Source: Pseudomonas sp. BN411 (lineage in GTDB: Bacteria > Pseudomonadota > Gammaproteobacteria > Pseudomonadales > Pseudomonadaceae). Taken from it: a stretch of DNA of 45,340 nucleotides. The notes under the pieces were generated by a model. That model did no database searches. It saw only the letters and a list, made by a program, of their open reading frames with translations, and was not told the DNA's origin. The stretch's first letter is position 1. Every line of letters begins with the position of its first letter. Made by a program: the position numbers and the translations under genes. This document shows positions 37,366-45,318 of this stretch, one piece after another. The stretch is taken from the NCBI RefSeq assembly GCF_029871235.1, contig NZ_SSOM01000085.1, forward strand, positions 1 to 45,340. The letters run 5' to 3'.

Positions 37366-37422
37366 AACGTCTTCCTGTTTCCTGGGTAGCCCAATCGTCA
37401 CAGGCAGAGCCGATGACTCAGG

Positions 37423-37443
37423 ACCACGTCCTCGGGACGTGGT
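37423..37443. other. Perfect 9-bp hairpin downstream of nirD
   Basis: accacgtcc-tcg-ggacgtggt. It lies about 70 bp past the nirD stop and could end nirBD transcripts, although no T-run follows on the minus strand. It resembles the hairpin at 45189-45207, on the opposite side of the nas/nir locus. Confidence 0.5.
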
Positions 37444-37511
37444 TTCCCAAGTCCAAATGAACTCACTCCACAGAGTTAGCTCCCCCTCAACAAGCGTCGC
37501 GAACGTCGGGA

Positions 37512-37880
37512 CTACTCCACCCCAAGCTCCACCACATCCCCTTGCAACCTGACCGGCCATACACGCAGCTTCTGCTCCGGATACTCCAGGCAAGAACCGT
37601 CCTCCAGGCGGTAGTGCTGCTTGTAGAGCGGCGAGGCGATCACCAGGGAGCCGCCCAGGTGGCCGACGATGCCACGGCCGATCACGTTGGCATGGGCCAT
37701 TGGGTCGTGGTTCTGCACCGCGAACAACTGCTCGCCCTCCTCGCCGTTCAGATAGAAGAGCGCCACCTGGATATTGCTCACCCAGGCCACCACGCCCGAG
37801 TTGGGCACCAGGTCTTCCCGGCGGCAGACGGGCTGCCAGCGGCCCCGGACTTCACTGCGTTGCAGGCTTGCTTCGATCAT
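37512..37880 (-). CDS. nirD: Assimilatory nitrite reductase (NADH) small subunit NirD
   Basis: 122 aa with the Rieske-like fold of NirD (DLVPNSGVVAWVSNIQVALFYL, VQNHDPMAHANVIGRGIVG, ASPLYKQHYRLEDGSCLEYPEQKLRVWPVRL) but without the Cys-His pairs that hold a 2Fe-2S cluster, as is normal for this subunit. It assists NirB in reducing nitrite to ammonium. ATG 37880 overlaps the nirB stop by one base (TGATG), so translation is coupled. It is the last gene of the operon. Confidence 0.94.
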   Translation of the reverse strand: MIEASLQRSEVRGRWQPVCRREDLVPNSGVVAWVSNIQVALFYLNGEEGEQLFAVQNHDPMAHANVIGRGIVGHLGGSLVIASPLYKQHYRLEDGSCLEYPEQKLRVWPVRLQGDVVELGVE

Positions 37881-40432
37881 CAGACCACCTCCTCGGCTAC
37901 AGGGATCAGCGTGAGCTCGGCCGCCGTCACCGGACGGATCTGCCCACGTTCATTGACGAAATGGATATCCGGATCACCGCGCCCGTCGTTGACGAAGGTG
38001 CGGAAGCGCTTGAGCTTCTCCGGGTCCTTGATGGCGTTGGCCCACTCGCATTCGTAGCGGTCCACCACCAGTTGCATCTGTGCTTCGAGCTCCGCACCCA
38101 GTCCCAGGCTGTCGTCGATGATCACCGCCTTGAGGTAATCCAGGCCGCCCTCCAGGCTCTCACGCCAGACCGAGGTGCGCTGCAGCTTGTCGGCGGTGCG
38201 GATGTAGAACATCAGGAAGCGGTCGATGTAGCGGATCAGGGTTTCGTCATCGAGATCGGTGGCGAACAGCTCGGCGTGGCGCGGACGCATGCCGCCGTTG
38301 CCGCAGACGTAGAGGTTCCAGCCCTTCTCAGTGGCGATCACACCCACGTCCTTGCTTTGCGCCTCGGCGCATTCGCGGGTGCAGCCGGACACGGCGAACT
38401 TCAGCTTGTGCGGCGAGCGCAGGCCCTTGTAGCGATTCTCGATGTCCAGGGCCATCTTCACGCTGTCCTGGACGCCGTAGCGGCACCAGGTGCTGCCCAC
38501 GCAGGACTTCACGGTACGGGTGGACTTGCCATAGGCGTGGCCGGTTTCAAATCCGGCGGCGATCAGCTCGCCCCAGATATCCGGCAACTCGTGGAGCTGG
38601 GCGCCGAACAGGTCGATGCGCTGGCCGCCGGTGATCTTGGTGTAGAGCTTGTACTTCTTCGCCACCTCGCCAATGGCGATCAGGCCTTCCGGGGTGATCT
38701 CGCCGCCGGGGATGCGTGGTACCACCGAATAGGTGCCGTTCTTCTGCATGTTGGCCATGAAGGTGTCGTTGGTGTCCTGCAGCGGCACCAGCCAGGGGTT
38801 CTGGATCGGCCGGTTCCAGCAGGAAGCGAGGATGGAGCCGATGGCCGGCTTGCAGATCTCGCAGCCGACGTGGCCACGGCCATGCTTGGCGAGCATCTCC
38901 TCGAAGGTCTCGATGCCTTCCACCCGCACCAGTGCATAGAGCTCCTGGCGGGTGTAGGCGAAGTGCTCGCAGAGGCTCTTGTCCACAGCCACGCCACGGG
39001 CCGACAGTTCGTGCTCGACCACCTGCTTGAGCAGTGCCGCGCAGCCGCCGCAACCGGTGGCCGCCTTGGTGCAGGCCTTGACCCCGGCGACGTCGGTGCA
39101 GCCACTGTCGATGGCGGAGCAGATGGCGCCCTTGCTGACGTTGTGGCAGGAGCAGACGGTGGCGGTGGCCGGCAGTGCATCGGCGCCCAGGGCCGGCGCG
39201 CCCTCACCCACCGGCAGGATCAGGCTGGACGGGTCGGCCGGCAGCTTGATGCCGTTCTGCACGTACTGCAGCAGGGTGTCGTAGTAGCTGTTGTCACCCA
39301 CCAGCACCGCACCCAGGGCCTGCTTGCCGTCGGCGGAAACCACCAGGCGGCGATAGCTGGAGGTGGCTTCGTCGATGAAGCGGTAGCTGCGGGCGCCCGG
39401 CAGCGCACCGTGAGCGTCGCCGATGGAGCCCACGTCCACGCCCAGCAGCTTCAGCTTGGTGGACATATCGGCACCGATGAAGGGATCGGCGTCTTCACCA
39501 CAGAGCTGCGCTGCGACGCTGCGGGCCATCTGGTAACCGGGGGCGACCAGGCCAAAGATGCTGCCGTTCCAGGCGGCGCACTCACCAATGGCGTAGATGT
39601 CCGCGTCCGAGGTCAGGCATTGGCCGTCGATGGCCACGCCGCCGCGCGCGCCCAGTTCCAGGCCGCACTGGCGGGCCAGGGCGTCCTGCGGGCGGATGCC
39701 GGCAGAGAAGACGATCAGGTCGGTTTCGAGGAAATCCTCACCGGCGAAGTTCATCCGGTAACGGTATTCCTCGCCGGCACTGATGGACTGGGTCGCCTTC
39801 GAGAGATGCACCCCCACGCCGAGGTCTTCGATGCGAGCCTTGAGCGCCTGGCCGCCCTGGTCATCGAGCTGCACCGGCATCAGGCGCGGGGCGAACTCCA
39901 CCACATGGGCGTCGAGCCCCAGGGACTTCAGCGCGTTGGCGGCTTCCAGGCCCAGCAGGCCGCCGCCCACCACCACACCACGGCGAGCCTGGGCGGCAGC
40001 GGCGCGGATGGTGTCGAGATCGGCCAAGGTGCGGTAGACCAGGCGCGAGTCGCCTTCGGCCCCTTCAATGGGAGGCACGAAGGGATAGGAACCCGTCGCC
40101 AGTACCAGCTTGTCGTAGGCCAGGCTGCCATTGGCAGTGATCACCTCACGACGCTCGCGGTCGATCTCCAGTACCGGCACGCCCAGGTGCAGGGTCACGC
40201 CCGGCGTCTGATAGAGGCTGGCCTCGCTCAGGGCCAGGGATTCGGCATCGCGGCCCGTGAAGTATTCGGAGAGGTGCACGCGGTCATAGGCGCGCAGCGG
40301 CTCCTCGCTGAAGACTTCGATGCGATAGCGATCCAGGGCGCCGCGCTCGACCAGTTGCTCCACACAGTGGTGGCCGACCATGCCGTTGCCGATGACGACC
40401 AGCGTTTGCACATCAGGAGTGGAAGTGTTCAT
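37880..40432 (-). CDS. nirB: Assimilatory nitrite reductase (NADH) large subunit NirB
   Basis: 850 aa, cytoplasmic; reduces nitrite to ammonium with six electrons from NADH. Domains in order: FAD/NADH pyridine-nucleotide reductase (VVIGNGMVGHHCVEQL at the start, GVVVGGGLLGLEAANAL near 150), a BFD-type 2Fe-2S domain (CSCHNVSKG and GCGGCAALL near 430-465), then sulfite/nitrite reductase ferredoxin-like and siroheme domains. The 4Fe-4S/siroheme cysteines lie in SCVGSTWCRYG (~645) and SGCTRECAEA (~686). The start at ATG 40432 is chosen because it begins the FAD domain and lies downstream of the leader terminator; a longer frame to 40825 runs through the leader and is rejected. Confidence 0.94.
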   Translation of the reverse strand: MNTSTPDVQTLVVIGNGMVGHHCVEQLVERGALDRYRIEVFSEEPLRAYDRVHLSEYFTGRDAESLALSEASLYQTPGVTLHLGVPVLEIDRERREVITANGSLAYDKLVLATGSYPFVPPIEGAEGDSRLVYRTLADLDTIRAAAAQARRGVVVGGGLLGLEAANALKSLGLDAHVVEFAPRLMPVQLDDQGGQALKARIEDLGVGVHLSKATQSISAGEEYRYRMNFAGEDFLETDLIVFSAGIRPQDALARQCGLELGARGGVAIDGQCLTSDADIYAIGECAAWNGSIFGLVAPGYQMARSVAAQLCGEDADPFIGADMSTKLKLLGVDVGSIGDAHGALPGARSYRFIDEATSSYRRLVVSADGKQALGAVLVGDNSYYDTLLQYVQNGIKLPADPSSLILPVGEGAPALGADALPATATVCSCHNVSKGAICSAIDSGCTDVAGVKACTKAATGCGGCAALLKQVVEHELSARGVAVDKSLCEHFAYTRQELYALVRVEGIETFEEMLAKHGRGHVGCEICKPAIGSILASCWNRPIQNPWLVPLQDTNDTFMANMQKNGTYSVVPRIPGGEITPEGLIAIGEVAKKYKLYTKITGGQRIDLFGAQLHELPDIWGELIAAGFETGHAYGKSTRTVKSCVGSTWCRYGVQDSVKMALDIENRYKGLRSPHKLKFAVSGCTRECAEAQSKDVGVIATEKGWNLYVCGNGGMRPRHAELFATDLDDETLIRYIDRFLMFYIRTADKLQRTSVWRESLEGGLDYLKAVIIDDSLGLGAELEAQMQLVVDRYECEWANAIKDPEKLKRFRTFVNDGRGDPDIHFVNERGQIRPVTAAELTLIPVAEEVV

Positions 40433-40472
40433 AGGTAGCACCCGACCCAAGCCAATCACGTTTTCTGGGGGC

Positions 40473-40507
40473 AAAAAAAAGCGCCTGGGACTCGCCGTCC
40501 CAGGCGC
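40473..40507 (-). terminator. Leader terminator of nirBD (attenuator)
   Basis: On the minus strand GCGCCTGGGAC (40507-40497), loop GGCGA, GTCCCAGGCGC (40491-40481), then eight T (40480-40473): a perfect 11-bp stem and a textbook intrinsic terminator, placed 40 nt upstream of the nirB ATG. Its 5' arm overlaps the second ANTAR-type hairpin (40501-40516), so the two cannot form together. Confidence 0.92.
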
Positions 40508-40588
40508 CTTTGCCTGTTCGTTCATGGGTGCTGCCGGGCCACACTGCCTGGCGCACCTGTCAACCCGGGGAAGTGATCGCCATTGATC
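40501..40588 (-). promoter_or_regulatory. ANTAR-type (NasT/NasR) antitermination leader of nirBD
   Basis: Two hairpins with hexanucleotide loops carrying A1 and G4, the ANTAR target signature. P1 is GATC[AATGGC]GATC (40588-40575), with a weak 4-bp stem. P2 is CAGGC[AAAGGC]GCCTG (40516-40501), a perfect 5-bp stem. The 58-nt gap contains an accessory ggtgc/gcacc hairpin (40557-40527) that could bring P1 and P2 together. The P2 3' arm and loop are also the 5' arm of the leader terminator. Known: NasR of Klebsiella and NasT proteins bind such leaders to permit nas/nir expression with nitrate. The NasST genes are not in the window. Confidence 0.85.
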
Positions 40589-40635
40589 TGCCGGGCCGCC
40601 CGCCACGCTGTTCGTGGTGAGCCTGGAACTGCCTA

Positions 40636-40651
40636 TGCAGTGGCTGTGCCA
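40636..40651 (-). promoter_or_regulatory. Sigma-54 promoter of nirBD
   Basis: Minus strand TGGCACAGCCACTGCA: GG at 40650-40649 and GC at 40638-40637, exactly 10 nt apart; one mismatch to TGGCACRN4TTGCW. The start site would lie near 40625, giving a leader of about 195 nt with both ANTAR hairpins. NtrC control under nitrogen limitation is the expected input. Confidence 0.8.
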
Positions 40652-40775
40652 GATTGCCGAACCGCGCTTCCCTCTCTCTCCCCAACGCCAGAAACGACGC
40701 GGCTTCCAGCAGATCCGGCAGCTGCCTCGACCGTTGCCACTGGAGAATCCAGCAAGCATCCGGACAAGAACCAAA

Positions 40776-40793
40776 ACGGTGCGAATGCACCGT
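40776..40793. promoter_or_regulatory. Perfect palindrome midway between the divergent nir and nas promoters
   Basis: acggtgc-gaat-gcaccgt (7-4-7). It lies 125 bp from the nirB and 100 bp from the nas sigma-54 promoters, a good place for a shared enhancer. The half sites resemble NtrC's GCAC/GTGC but in everted order, so NtrC binding is uncertain. Confidence 0.5.
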
Positions 40794-40893
40794 CCGCGCC
40801 CCATCCTGAAGCTCATCCAGCACATTGCGAATCAAGCGGGAATTTACCCGCAAGCAGCGTCCCGCCAAGCCTTCACGCGCATCACAGGGGACT

Positions 40894-40909
40894 TGGCATG
40901 TGCCTTGCG
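40894..40909 (+). promoter_or_regulatory. Sigma-54 promoter of the nitrate reductase gene
   Basis: tggcatgtgccttgcg: GG at 40895-40896 and GC at 40907-40908, 10 nt apart; two small deviations from consensus. It predicts a start near 40920, three bases before the first ANTAR hairpin, and a leader of about 107 nt. Confidence 0.82.
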
Positions 40910-40922
40910 ATAGCTGCAACAA

Positions 40923-40966
40923 GGCAATCAATGCCGATTGCCCTACCCCACGACAAAGGCGCCGTG
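40923..40966 (+). promoter_or_regulatory. ANTAR-type (NasT/NasR) antitermination leader of the nitrate reductase gene
   Basis: P1 is ggcaatc[AATGCC]gattgcc (40923-40942), a perfect 7-bp stem. P2 is cacgac[AAAGGC]gccgtg (40949-40966), 6 positions with one A-C mismatch, separated from P1 by 6 nt. Both loops have A1 and G4, and the P2 loop is identical to that of the nirB leader. The P1 core atcaatgccgat matches atcaatggcgat of nirB at 11 of 12 positions. P2 shares gcgccgtg with the 5' arm of the terminator at 40959, so binding P2 should block termination. Confidence 0.88.
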
Positions 40967-41004
40967 TCTCCCCCGTTCCGACGGTGGGTGGCATGGCGCT
41001 TTTT
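40959..41004 (+). terminator. Leader terminator of the nitrate reductase gene (attenuator)
   Basis: gcgccgtg (from 40959) pairs with catggcgc (to 40999) and the inner ccccgt/acggtggg pair as well; the long stem has a mismatch and a bulge, loop tccg, and ends in ttttt (41000-41004). It lies 23 nt before the ATG. Its 5' arm overlaps ANTAR hairpin P2. Confidence 0.82.
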
Positions 41005-41026
41005 CGTTTCTGCGCAAGGTACGGAT

Positions 41027-44000
41027 ATGGCGAACAAGACAGTGCGAAGCGTGTGTCCCTATTGCGGCGTCGGCTGCGGCATCGTCATGGAGGTGGCGGA
41101 CAACCGCGTGGTCAAGGTGAGCGGCGACAAGTCCCACCCGACCAACTTCGGCCGCCTCTGCACCAAGGGGAACACCTGCGCCCAGCCGTTGACCGACTCG
41201 GGCCGCATGGAGCATGCCTACCTGCGCCACGAACGCAGCCGCGACCCGGTGCGCGCAGGCATCGACCAGGCCATCGGCGACACCGCCCGGCGCCTGCGCG
41301 AGCTGCTCGACGCCCACGGCCCGGACGCCATTTCCTTTTATGTGTCCGGGCAGATGTCCCTGGAGGCCCAGTACCTGGCCAACAAGCTGGCCAAGGGATT
41401 CATCCGCACCCGTCACATCGAATCCAACTCCCGGCTGTGCATGGCCAGCGCGGGCAGCGGCTACAAGCTCTCCCTCGGCTCGGATGGCCCGCCCGGCTCC
41501 TATCAGGATTTCGACAAGGCCGACCTGTTCCTCGTGACCGGCGCCAACATGGCCGACTGCCACCCGATCCTCTTCCTGCGCATGATGGACAGGGTCAAGG
41601 CCGGGGCGAAGCTGATTGTGGTCGACCCACGCCGCACCGCCACCGCCGACAAGGCCAGCCTTTACCTGCCGATCAGGCCGGGCACCGACCTCGCCCTGCT
41701 CAACGGCCTGCTCCACCTGCTGCACAGGAACGGCCATACCGACCCGGCCTTCATCGCCGCCCATACCCGGGGCTGGGAGGCCATGCCGGACTTCCTCGCG
41801 GACTACACGCCGGATCGCGTCGCCGCCATCACCGGGCTGCCCGAAGCGGATATCCGCAAGGCCGCCCAGTGGATCGGCGAAGCACGGGACTGGATGAGCT
41901 GCTGGACCATGGGCCTCAACCAGAGCACCCATGGCACCTGGAACACCAACGCCCTGTGCAACCTGCACCTGGCCACCGGCGCCATCTGCCGGCCGGGCAG
42001 CGGCCCTTTCTCCCTCACCGGCCAGCCCAACGCCATGGGCGGACGCGAAATGGGCTACATGGGCCCCGGCCTGCCCGGCCAGCGCTCGTTGCTGGTGGAC
42101 GCCGACCGGGCCTTCATCGAAGACCTGTGGCAGCTACCGCACGGCCACCTGCGCCAGGACGGCGGCAACGGCACCGTTGCCATGTTCGAGGCCATGGGCG
42201 CAGGCGACATCAAGGCCTGCTGGATCATCTGCACCAACCCGGCGGCCACCGTGCCCAACCGTCGCCTGGCCATCGAAGGCCTGCAGGCGGCCGAACTGGT
42301 GATCACCCAGGACGCCTTCCTCGATACCGAAACAAACCGCTACGCCGACATCCTCCTGCCCGGTGCCCTCTGGGCCGAGGCGGAAGGCGTGATGATCAAC
42401 TCCGAGCGTACCCTCACCCTCACCCAGAAGGCCGTGGACGCCCCCGGCGACAGCCTGCCGGACTGGCAGATCATCGCCCGCGTCGCCTGCGCCATGGGCT
42501 TCGAAGAGGCCTTCAGCTACGCCTCCGCCGCCGAGGTGTTCGAGGAAATCAAACGGGCATGGAACCCGAAGACCGGCTACGACATCCGCGGCGCCAGCCA
42601 TGAACTGCTGCGCCAGGGACCGATGCAATGGCCCTGTGCGCCGGGCAGCTCCGCCAACGCGCGCAACCCCGTCCGCTACCTCAACGACGGCGCCAGCCAG
42701 GCGCCCAGGACCGATACCGACAGCAATCGCCCGGCCATCGCCTTCGCCACCGAAGACGGCAAGGGCGTGTTCCTGGCCCGCCCCCACATGGAGCCGGCGG
42801 ACCTGCCCGACGACGAGTTTCCCCTGATACTCAACACCGGGCGCGTGCAGCACCAGTGGCACACCCTGACCAAGACCGGCAAGGTCGCCACCCTGAACAA
42901 GCTCAACCCCGGCCCCTTCGTGGAGATCCACCCGAGCGATGCCAGCCGCCTCGGCATCGTCGACAAGGGCCAGGTGGAAGTGCGCTCCCGCCGTGGCCGC
43001 GCGGTGCTGCCGGCGGTGGTCAGCGACCGGGTGCTGCCGGGCAACTGCTTCGCGCCCTTCCACTGGAACGACCGCTACGGCGACGACCTGGCGATCAACG
43101 CGGTAACCAGCGACGCCATCGACCCCATTTCGCTGCAGCCGGAGTTCAAGTACAGCGCCGTTGCCCTGGCACCCGTCGCTCCGACCAGCCCCCAGCTCAT
43201 CCCCTTGGTAGAAGTCGAGCCGGTCGCGGCCAGCGCCGCTGCCGGTTTTCCGGAGGAACTCGCCGACATGCCGATCAACGCCTTCGCCCGTCTGCTGAAC
43301 CTCGATGTCAGCGCCGAGCTCTGCCTGGCGCCCACCGAACAGCGCTACCTCCAGGGTTACCTGCTCGGCCTGCGCAGCGAAGAGAGCCGCAAGCTGGGTG
43401 GCGTGCCCACCTTGCCGACCTGCGCTCCACTTGCCCCGGAAACCCGCCTGCTGCTGGACGGCATCCTCGCCGGGCTGTTCTCCCGTAGCTGGGAGGCGCC
43501 CGCGCCTGTAGCAGCCGAGGCACCGGTTGCGGAAAAGCCGCTGCTGGTGCTCTGGTGCTCGCAAACCGGCAATGCGGAAAGCTTCGCCACCCTCTGCGCC
43601 GACAGCTTCAAGGCCGACGGCCGCACGGTACAGGTACGCTCCATGGACCTTGCCCAACCTGCCGATCTGGCTGGCGTCGGTGCCGCGCTGCTGATCGCCA
43701 GCACCTTCGGCGACGGCGACCCGTCCGACAATGGCGCCGCCTTCTGGGACGCCCTGAATACGGACGGTGTCCCCTCACTGTCCGGGCTGGACTTTGCCGT
43801 GCTGGCCATGGGTGACTCCAACTACGACCAGTTCTGCGGCTTTGGCCGCAAGCTCGACGCCCGCCTCGAAGCCCTCGGCGCGCGCCGCCTTGCGCCACGG
43901 GTGGACTGCGAACCGGAGTACGAAGAACCGGCGCAGGCCTGGCTGGACAACGTCCGCGCCGCCCTGGCCGGTAACTTGGTCACGCAACCCGTGCCGGAAA

Positions 44001-45154
44001 CCATCGGAGCACCGTCGGAGGAAGCCGATGCGCCCACCTACAGCCGCCAGCGCCCCCTGGTGTCCCGCCTGCTGCGCAACCCGGTGCTGAATGCGCCTGG
44101 CTCCAGCAAGGAAACCCGGCAGATCGTGCTCGACCTCAAGGGCAGCGGCTTGCGCTATCAGGCCGGCGATGCCCTGGGGGTGTGGCCGAGCAACTGCCCG
44201 AATCTGGTGAACGAAGTGCTGGCCGCACTGAAGCTGGACGGTGACCAGCCGGTGGAGGTGAAAGACCAGGGCGCGATGCCACTGTCGACCGCCCTGGGTC
44301 GCCACTTCGACATCGCGAAGATCACTCCCGACCTGCTGCGCTTCGTCGCCGAACGTTCGGCGAGCGGCGAACTCACGGCCCTGCTGGAACCAGCGAACAA
44401 GGCCGGGCTGGACGACTGGCTCTGGGGACGGCAACTGGCCGACCTGCTACGCGCCCATTCCGTCCGGATCAGCGCGGATGAACTGCTGGGCCGGCTGAAA
44501 CGCCTGCAACCGCGCCTCTACTCCATCGCATCCAGTCCCCTGGCGACGCCGGATGAGGTGCATCTGACAGTGTCTACTGTGCGCTACCAGTGCGAGGGCC
44601 AGGACCGCGCCGGCATCTGCTCGGCCTTCCTCGCCGACCGCGCGGGCCAGGGCGATGTGTCGATCTTCATCCAGAAGTCAGCCCACTTCCGCGTACCAGC
44701 CGACCCCGAGCGGCCGATGATCATGGTCGGCCCCGGCACCGGCATCGCCCCTTTCCGCGCCTTCCTCCAGGAACGCCAGGCATCGGGCGCCAGAGGCCGC
44801 AACTGGCTGTTCTTCGGCGAACAGCGGGAAGCCACCGACTTCTACTACCGCGACGAGCTGGAAGCCTGGCAGGCCTCCGGCCACCTGCACCGCCTGGACA
44901 CCGCCTTCTCCCGCGACCAGGCGGAGAAGGTCTATGTGCAGCAACGCATGCTGGAACAAGGCGCCGAGCTGTGGCGCTGGCTGGAGGACGGCGCGCATTT
45001 CTATGTCTGTGGCGACGCCAGTCGCATGGCCAAGGACGTGGACGCGGCGCTCAAGGCGGTGGTGCGGGAGCACGGCGGGATGAGCGCAGCACAAGCCGAG
45101 GCCTACGTCAGCGCCCTGGCCAGGGACAAGCGCTATGTGCGGGATGTGTATTGA
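41027..45154 (+). CDS. Assimilatory nitrate reductase fused to a CysJ-like NADPH diflavin reductase
   Basis: 1,375 aa. The N-terminal ~700 residues are a molybdenum bis-MGD nitrate reductase: 4Fe-4S cysteines 10, 13, 17 and 45 (CPYCGVGC ... LCTKG), Mo ligand Cys138 (SRLCMAS), GPFSLTGQPNAMGGREMG, and a C-terminal molydopterin-binding domain (LNTGRVQHQWHTLTKTG). A CysJ-type linker follows, then flavodoxin/FMN (~837-980; LWCSQTGNAES, STFGDGDPSDN), FAD (RLYSIASS) and NADPH (MVGPGTGIAPFRAFLQER) domains, ending KRYVRDVY as in CysJ. Electrons can run NADPH-FAD-FMN-FeS-Mo in one chain, reducing nitrate to nitrite for NirBD. ATG 41027 has aagg upstream and starts the 4Fe-4S domain; upstream in-frame extension runs through the leader and is rejected. 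Such fusions are annotated in other pseudomonads. Confidence 0.93.
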   Translation: MANKTVRSVCPYCGVGCGIVMEVADNRVVKVSGDKSHPTNFGRLCTKGNTCAQPLTDSGRMEHAYLRHERSRDPVRAGIDQAIGDTARRLRELLDAHGPDAISFYVSGQMSLEAQYLANKLAKGFIRTRHIESNSRLCMASAGSGYKLSLGSDGPPGSYQDFDKADLFLVTGANMADCHPILFLRMMDRVKAGAKLIVVDPRRTATADKASLYLPIRPGTDLALLNGLLHLLHRNGHTDPAFIAAHTRGWEAMPDFLADYTPDRVAAITGLPEADIRKAAQWIGEARDWMSCWTMGLNQSTHGTWNTNALCNLHLATGAICRPGSGPFSLTGQPNAMGGREMGYMGPGLPGQRSLLVDADRAFIEDLWQLPHGHLRQDGGNGTVAMFEAMGAGDIKACWIICTNPAATVPNRRLAIEGLQAAELVITQDAFLDTETNRYADILLPGALWAEAEGVMINSERTLTLTQKAVDAPGDSLPDWQIIARVACAMGFEEAFSYASAAEVFEEIKRAWNPKTGYDIRGASHELLRQGPMQWPCAPGSSANARNPVRYLNDGASQAPRTDTDSNRPAIAFATEDGKGVFLARPHMEPADLPDDEFPLILNTGRVQHQWHTLTKTGKVATLNKLNPGPFVEIHPSDASRLGIVDKGQVEVRSRRGRAVLPAVVSDRVLPGNCFAPFHWNDRYGDDLAINAVTSDAIDPISLQPEFKYSAVALAPVAPTSPQLIPLVEVEPVAASAAAGFPEELADMPINAFARLLNLDVSAELCLAPTEQRYLQGYLLGLRSEESRKLGGVPTLPTCAPLAPETRLLLDGILAGLFSRSWEAPAPVAAEAPVAEKPLLVLWCSQTGNAESFATLCADSFKADGRTVQVRSMDLAQPADLAGVGAALLIASTFGDGDPSDNGAAFWDALNTDGVPSLSGLDFAVLAMGDSNYDQFCGFGRKLDARLEALGARRLAPRVDCEPEYEEPAQAWLDNVRAALAGNLVTQPVPETIGAPSEEADAPTYSRQRPLVSRLLRNPVLNAPGSSKETRQIVLDLKGSGLRYQAGDALGVWPSNCPNLVNEVLAALKLDGDQPVEVKDQGAMPLSTALGRHFDIAKITPDLLRFVAERSASGELTALLEPANKAGLDDWLWGRQLADLLRAHSVRISADELLGRLKRLQPRLYSIASSPLATPDEVHLTVSTVRYQCEGQDRAGICSAFLADRAGQGDVSIFIQKSAHFRVPADPERPMIMVGPGTGIAPFRAFLQERQASGARGRNWLFFGEQREATDFYYRDELEAWQASGHLHRLDTAFSRDQAEKVYVQQRMLEQGAELWRWLEDGAHFYVCGDASRMAKDVDAALKAVVREHGGMSAAQAEAYVSALARDKRYVRDVY

Positions 45155-45188
45155 GGGCGGACCTGCGACCCGTTTGGCGAGTAAACAT

Positions 45189-45235
45189 CCACGTTCGTAG
45201 AACGTGGACTTACTTTTGGCCCCCTATAAGGGGGC
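45189..45235. repeat. Two adjacent hairpins after the nitrate reductase gene
   Basis: ccacgttc-gta-gaacgtgg (45189-45207) and gccccct-ata-agggggc (45219-45235) follow the stop by 35 bp. No T-run follows the second, so termination is uncertain. The first resembles the hairpin at 37423. A structured RNA or remnant of a mobile-element end is possible. Confidence 0.5.
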
Positions 45236-45257
45236 ATCTCGGAGCGGGCTGAGCAAT

Positions 45258-45318
45258 CGTAGCTCGGCTGCAATCCAGGAGCGGCGGTGGGATAGCCCCG
45301 GATTTCATCCAGGCTACG
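45258..45318. repeat. Imperfect palindromic repeat (cgtagctcgg ... ccaggctacg)
   Basis: cgtagctcggctgcaatccagg pairs imperfectly with ccccggatttcatccaggctacg. It resembles the cgtagcccggatgcaatccgggg-type intergenic repeat common in Pseudomonas. It occupies the last part of the window together with unassigned sequence. Confidence 0.6.

Noticed and set aside
40628-40641. actgcctatgcagt stem as the first ANTAR hairpin of nirB
   Set aside because: It overlaps the -12 part of the sigma-54 promoter and so would not be in the transcript; the A1/G4 hairpin at 40575-40588 is downstream of the start site.
40905-40919. ttgc-N7-gcaa stem as the first ANTAR hairpin of the nas leader
   Set aside because: It overlaps the -12 element of the nas promoter and lies before the predicted start site; 40923-40942 fits better.
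40583-41026. N-terminal extension of the nitrate reductase fusion
   Set aside because: The in-frame open stretch runs through the promoter, ANTAR hairpins and terminator and has no protein similarity; the enzyme starts with the 4Fe-4S motif after ATG 41027.
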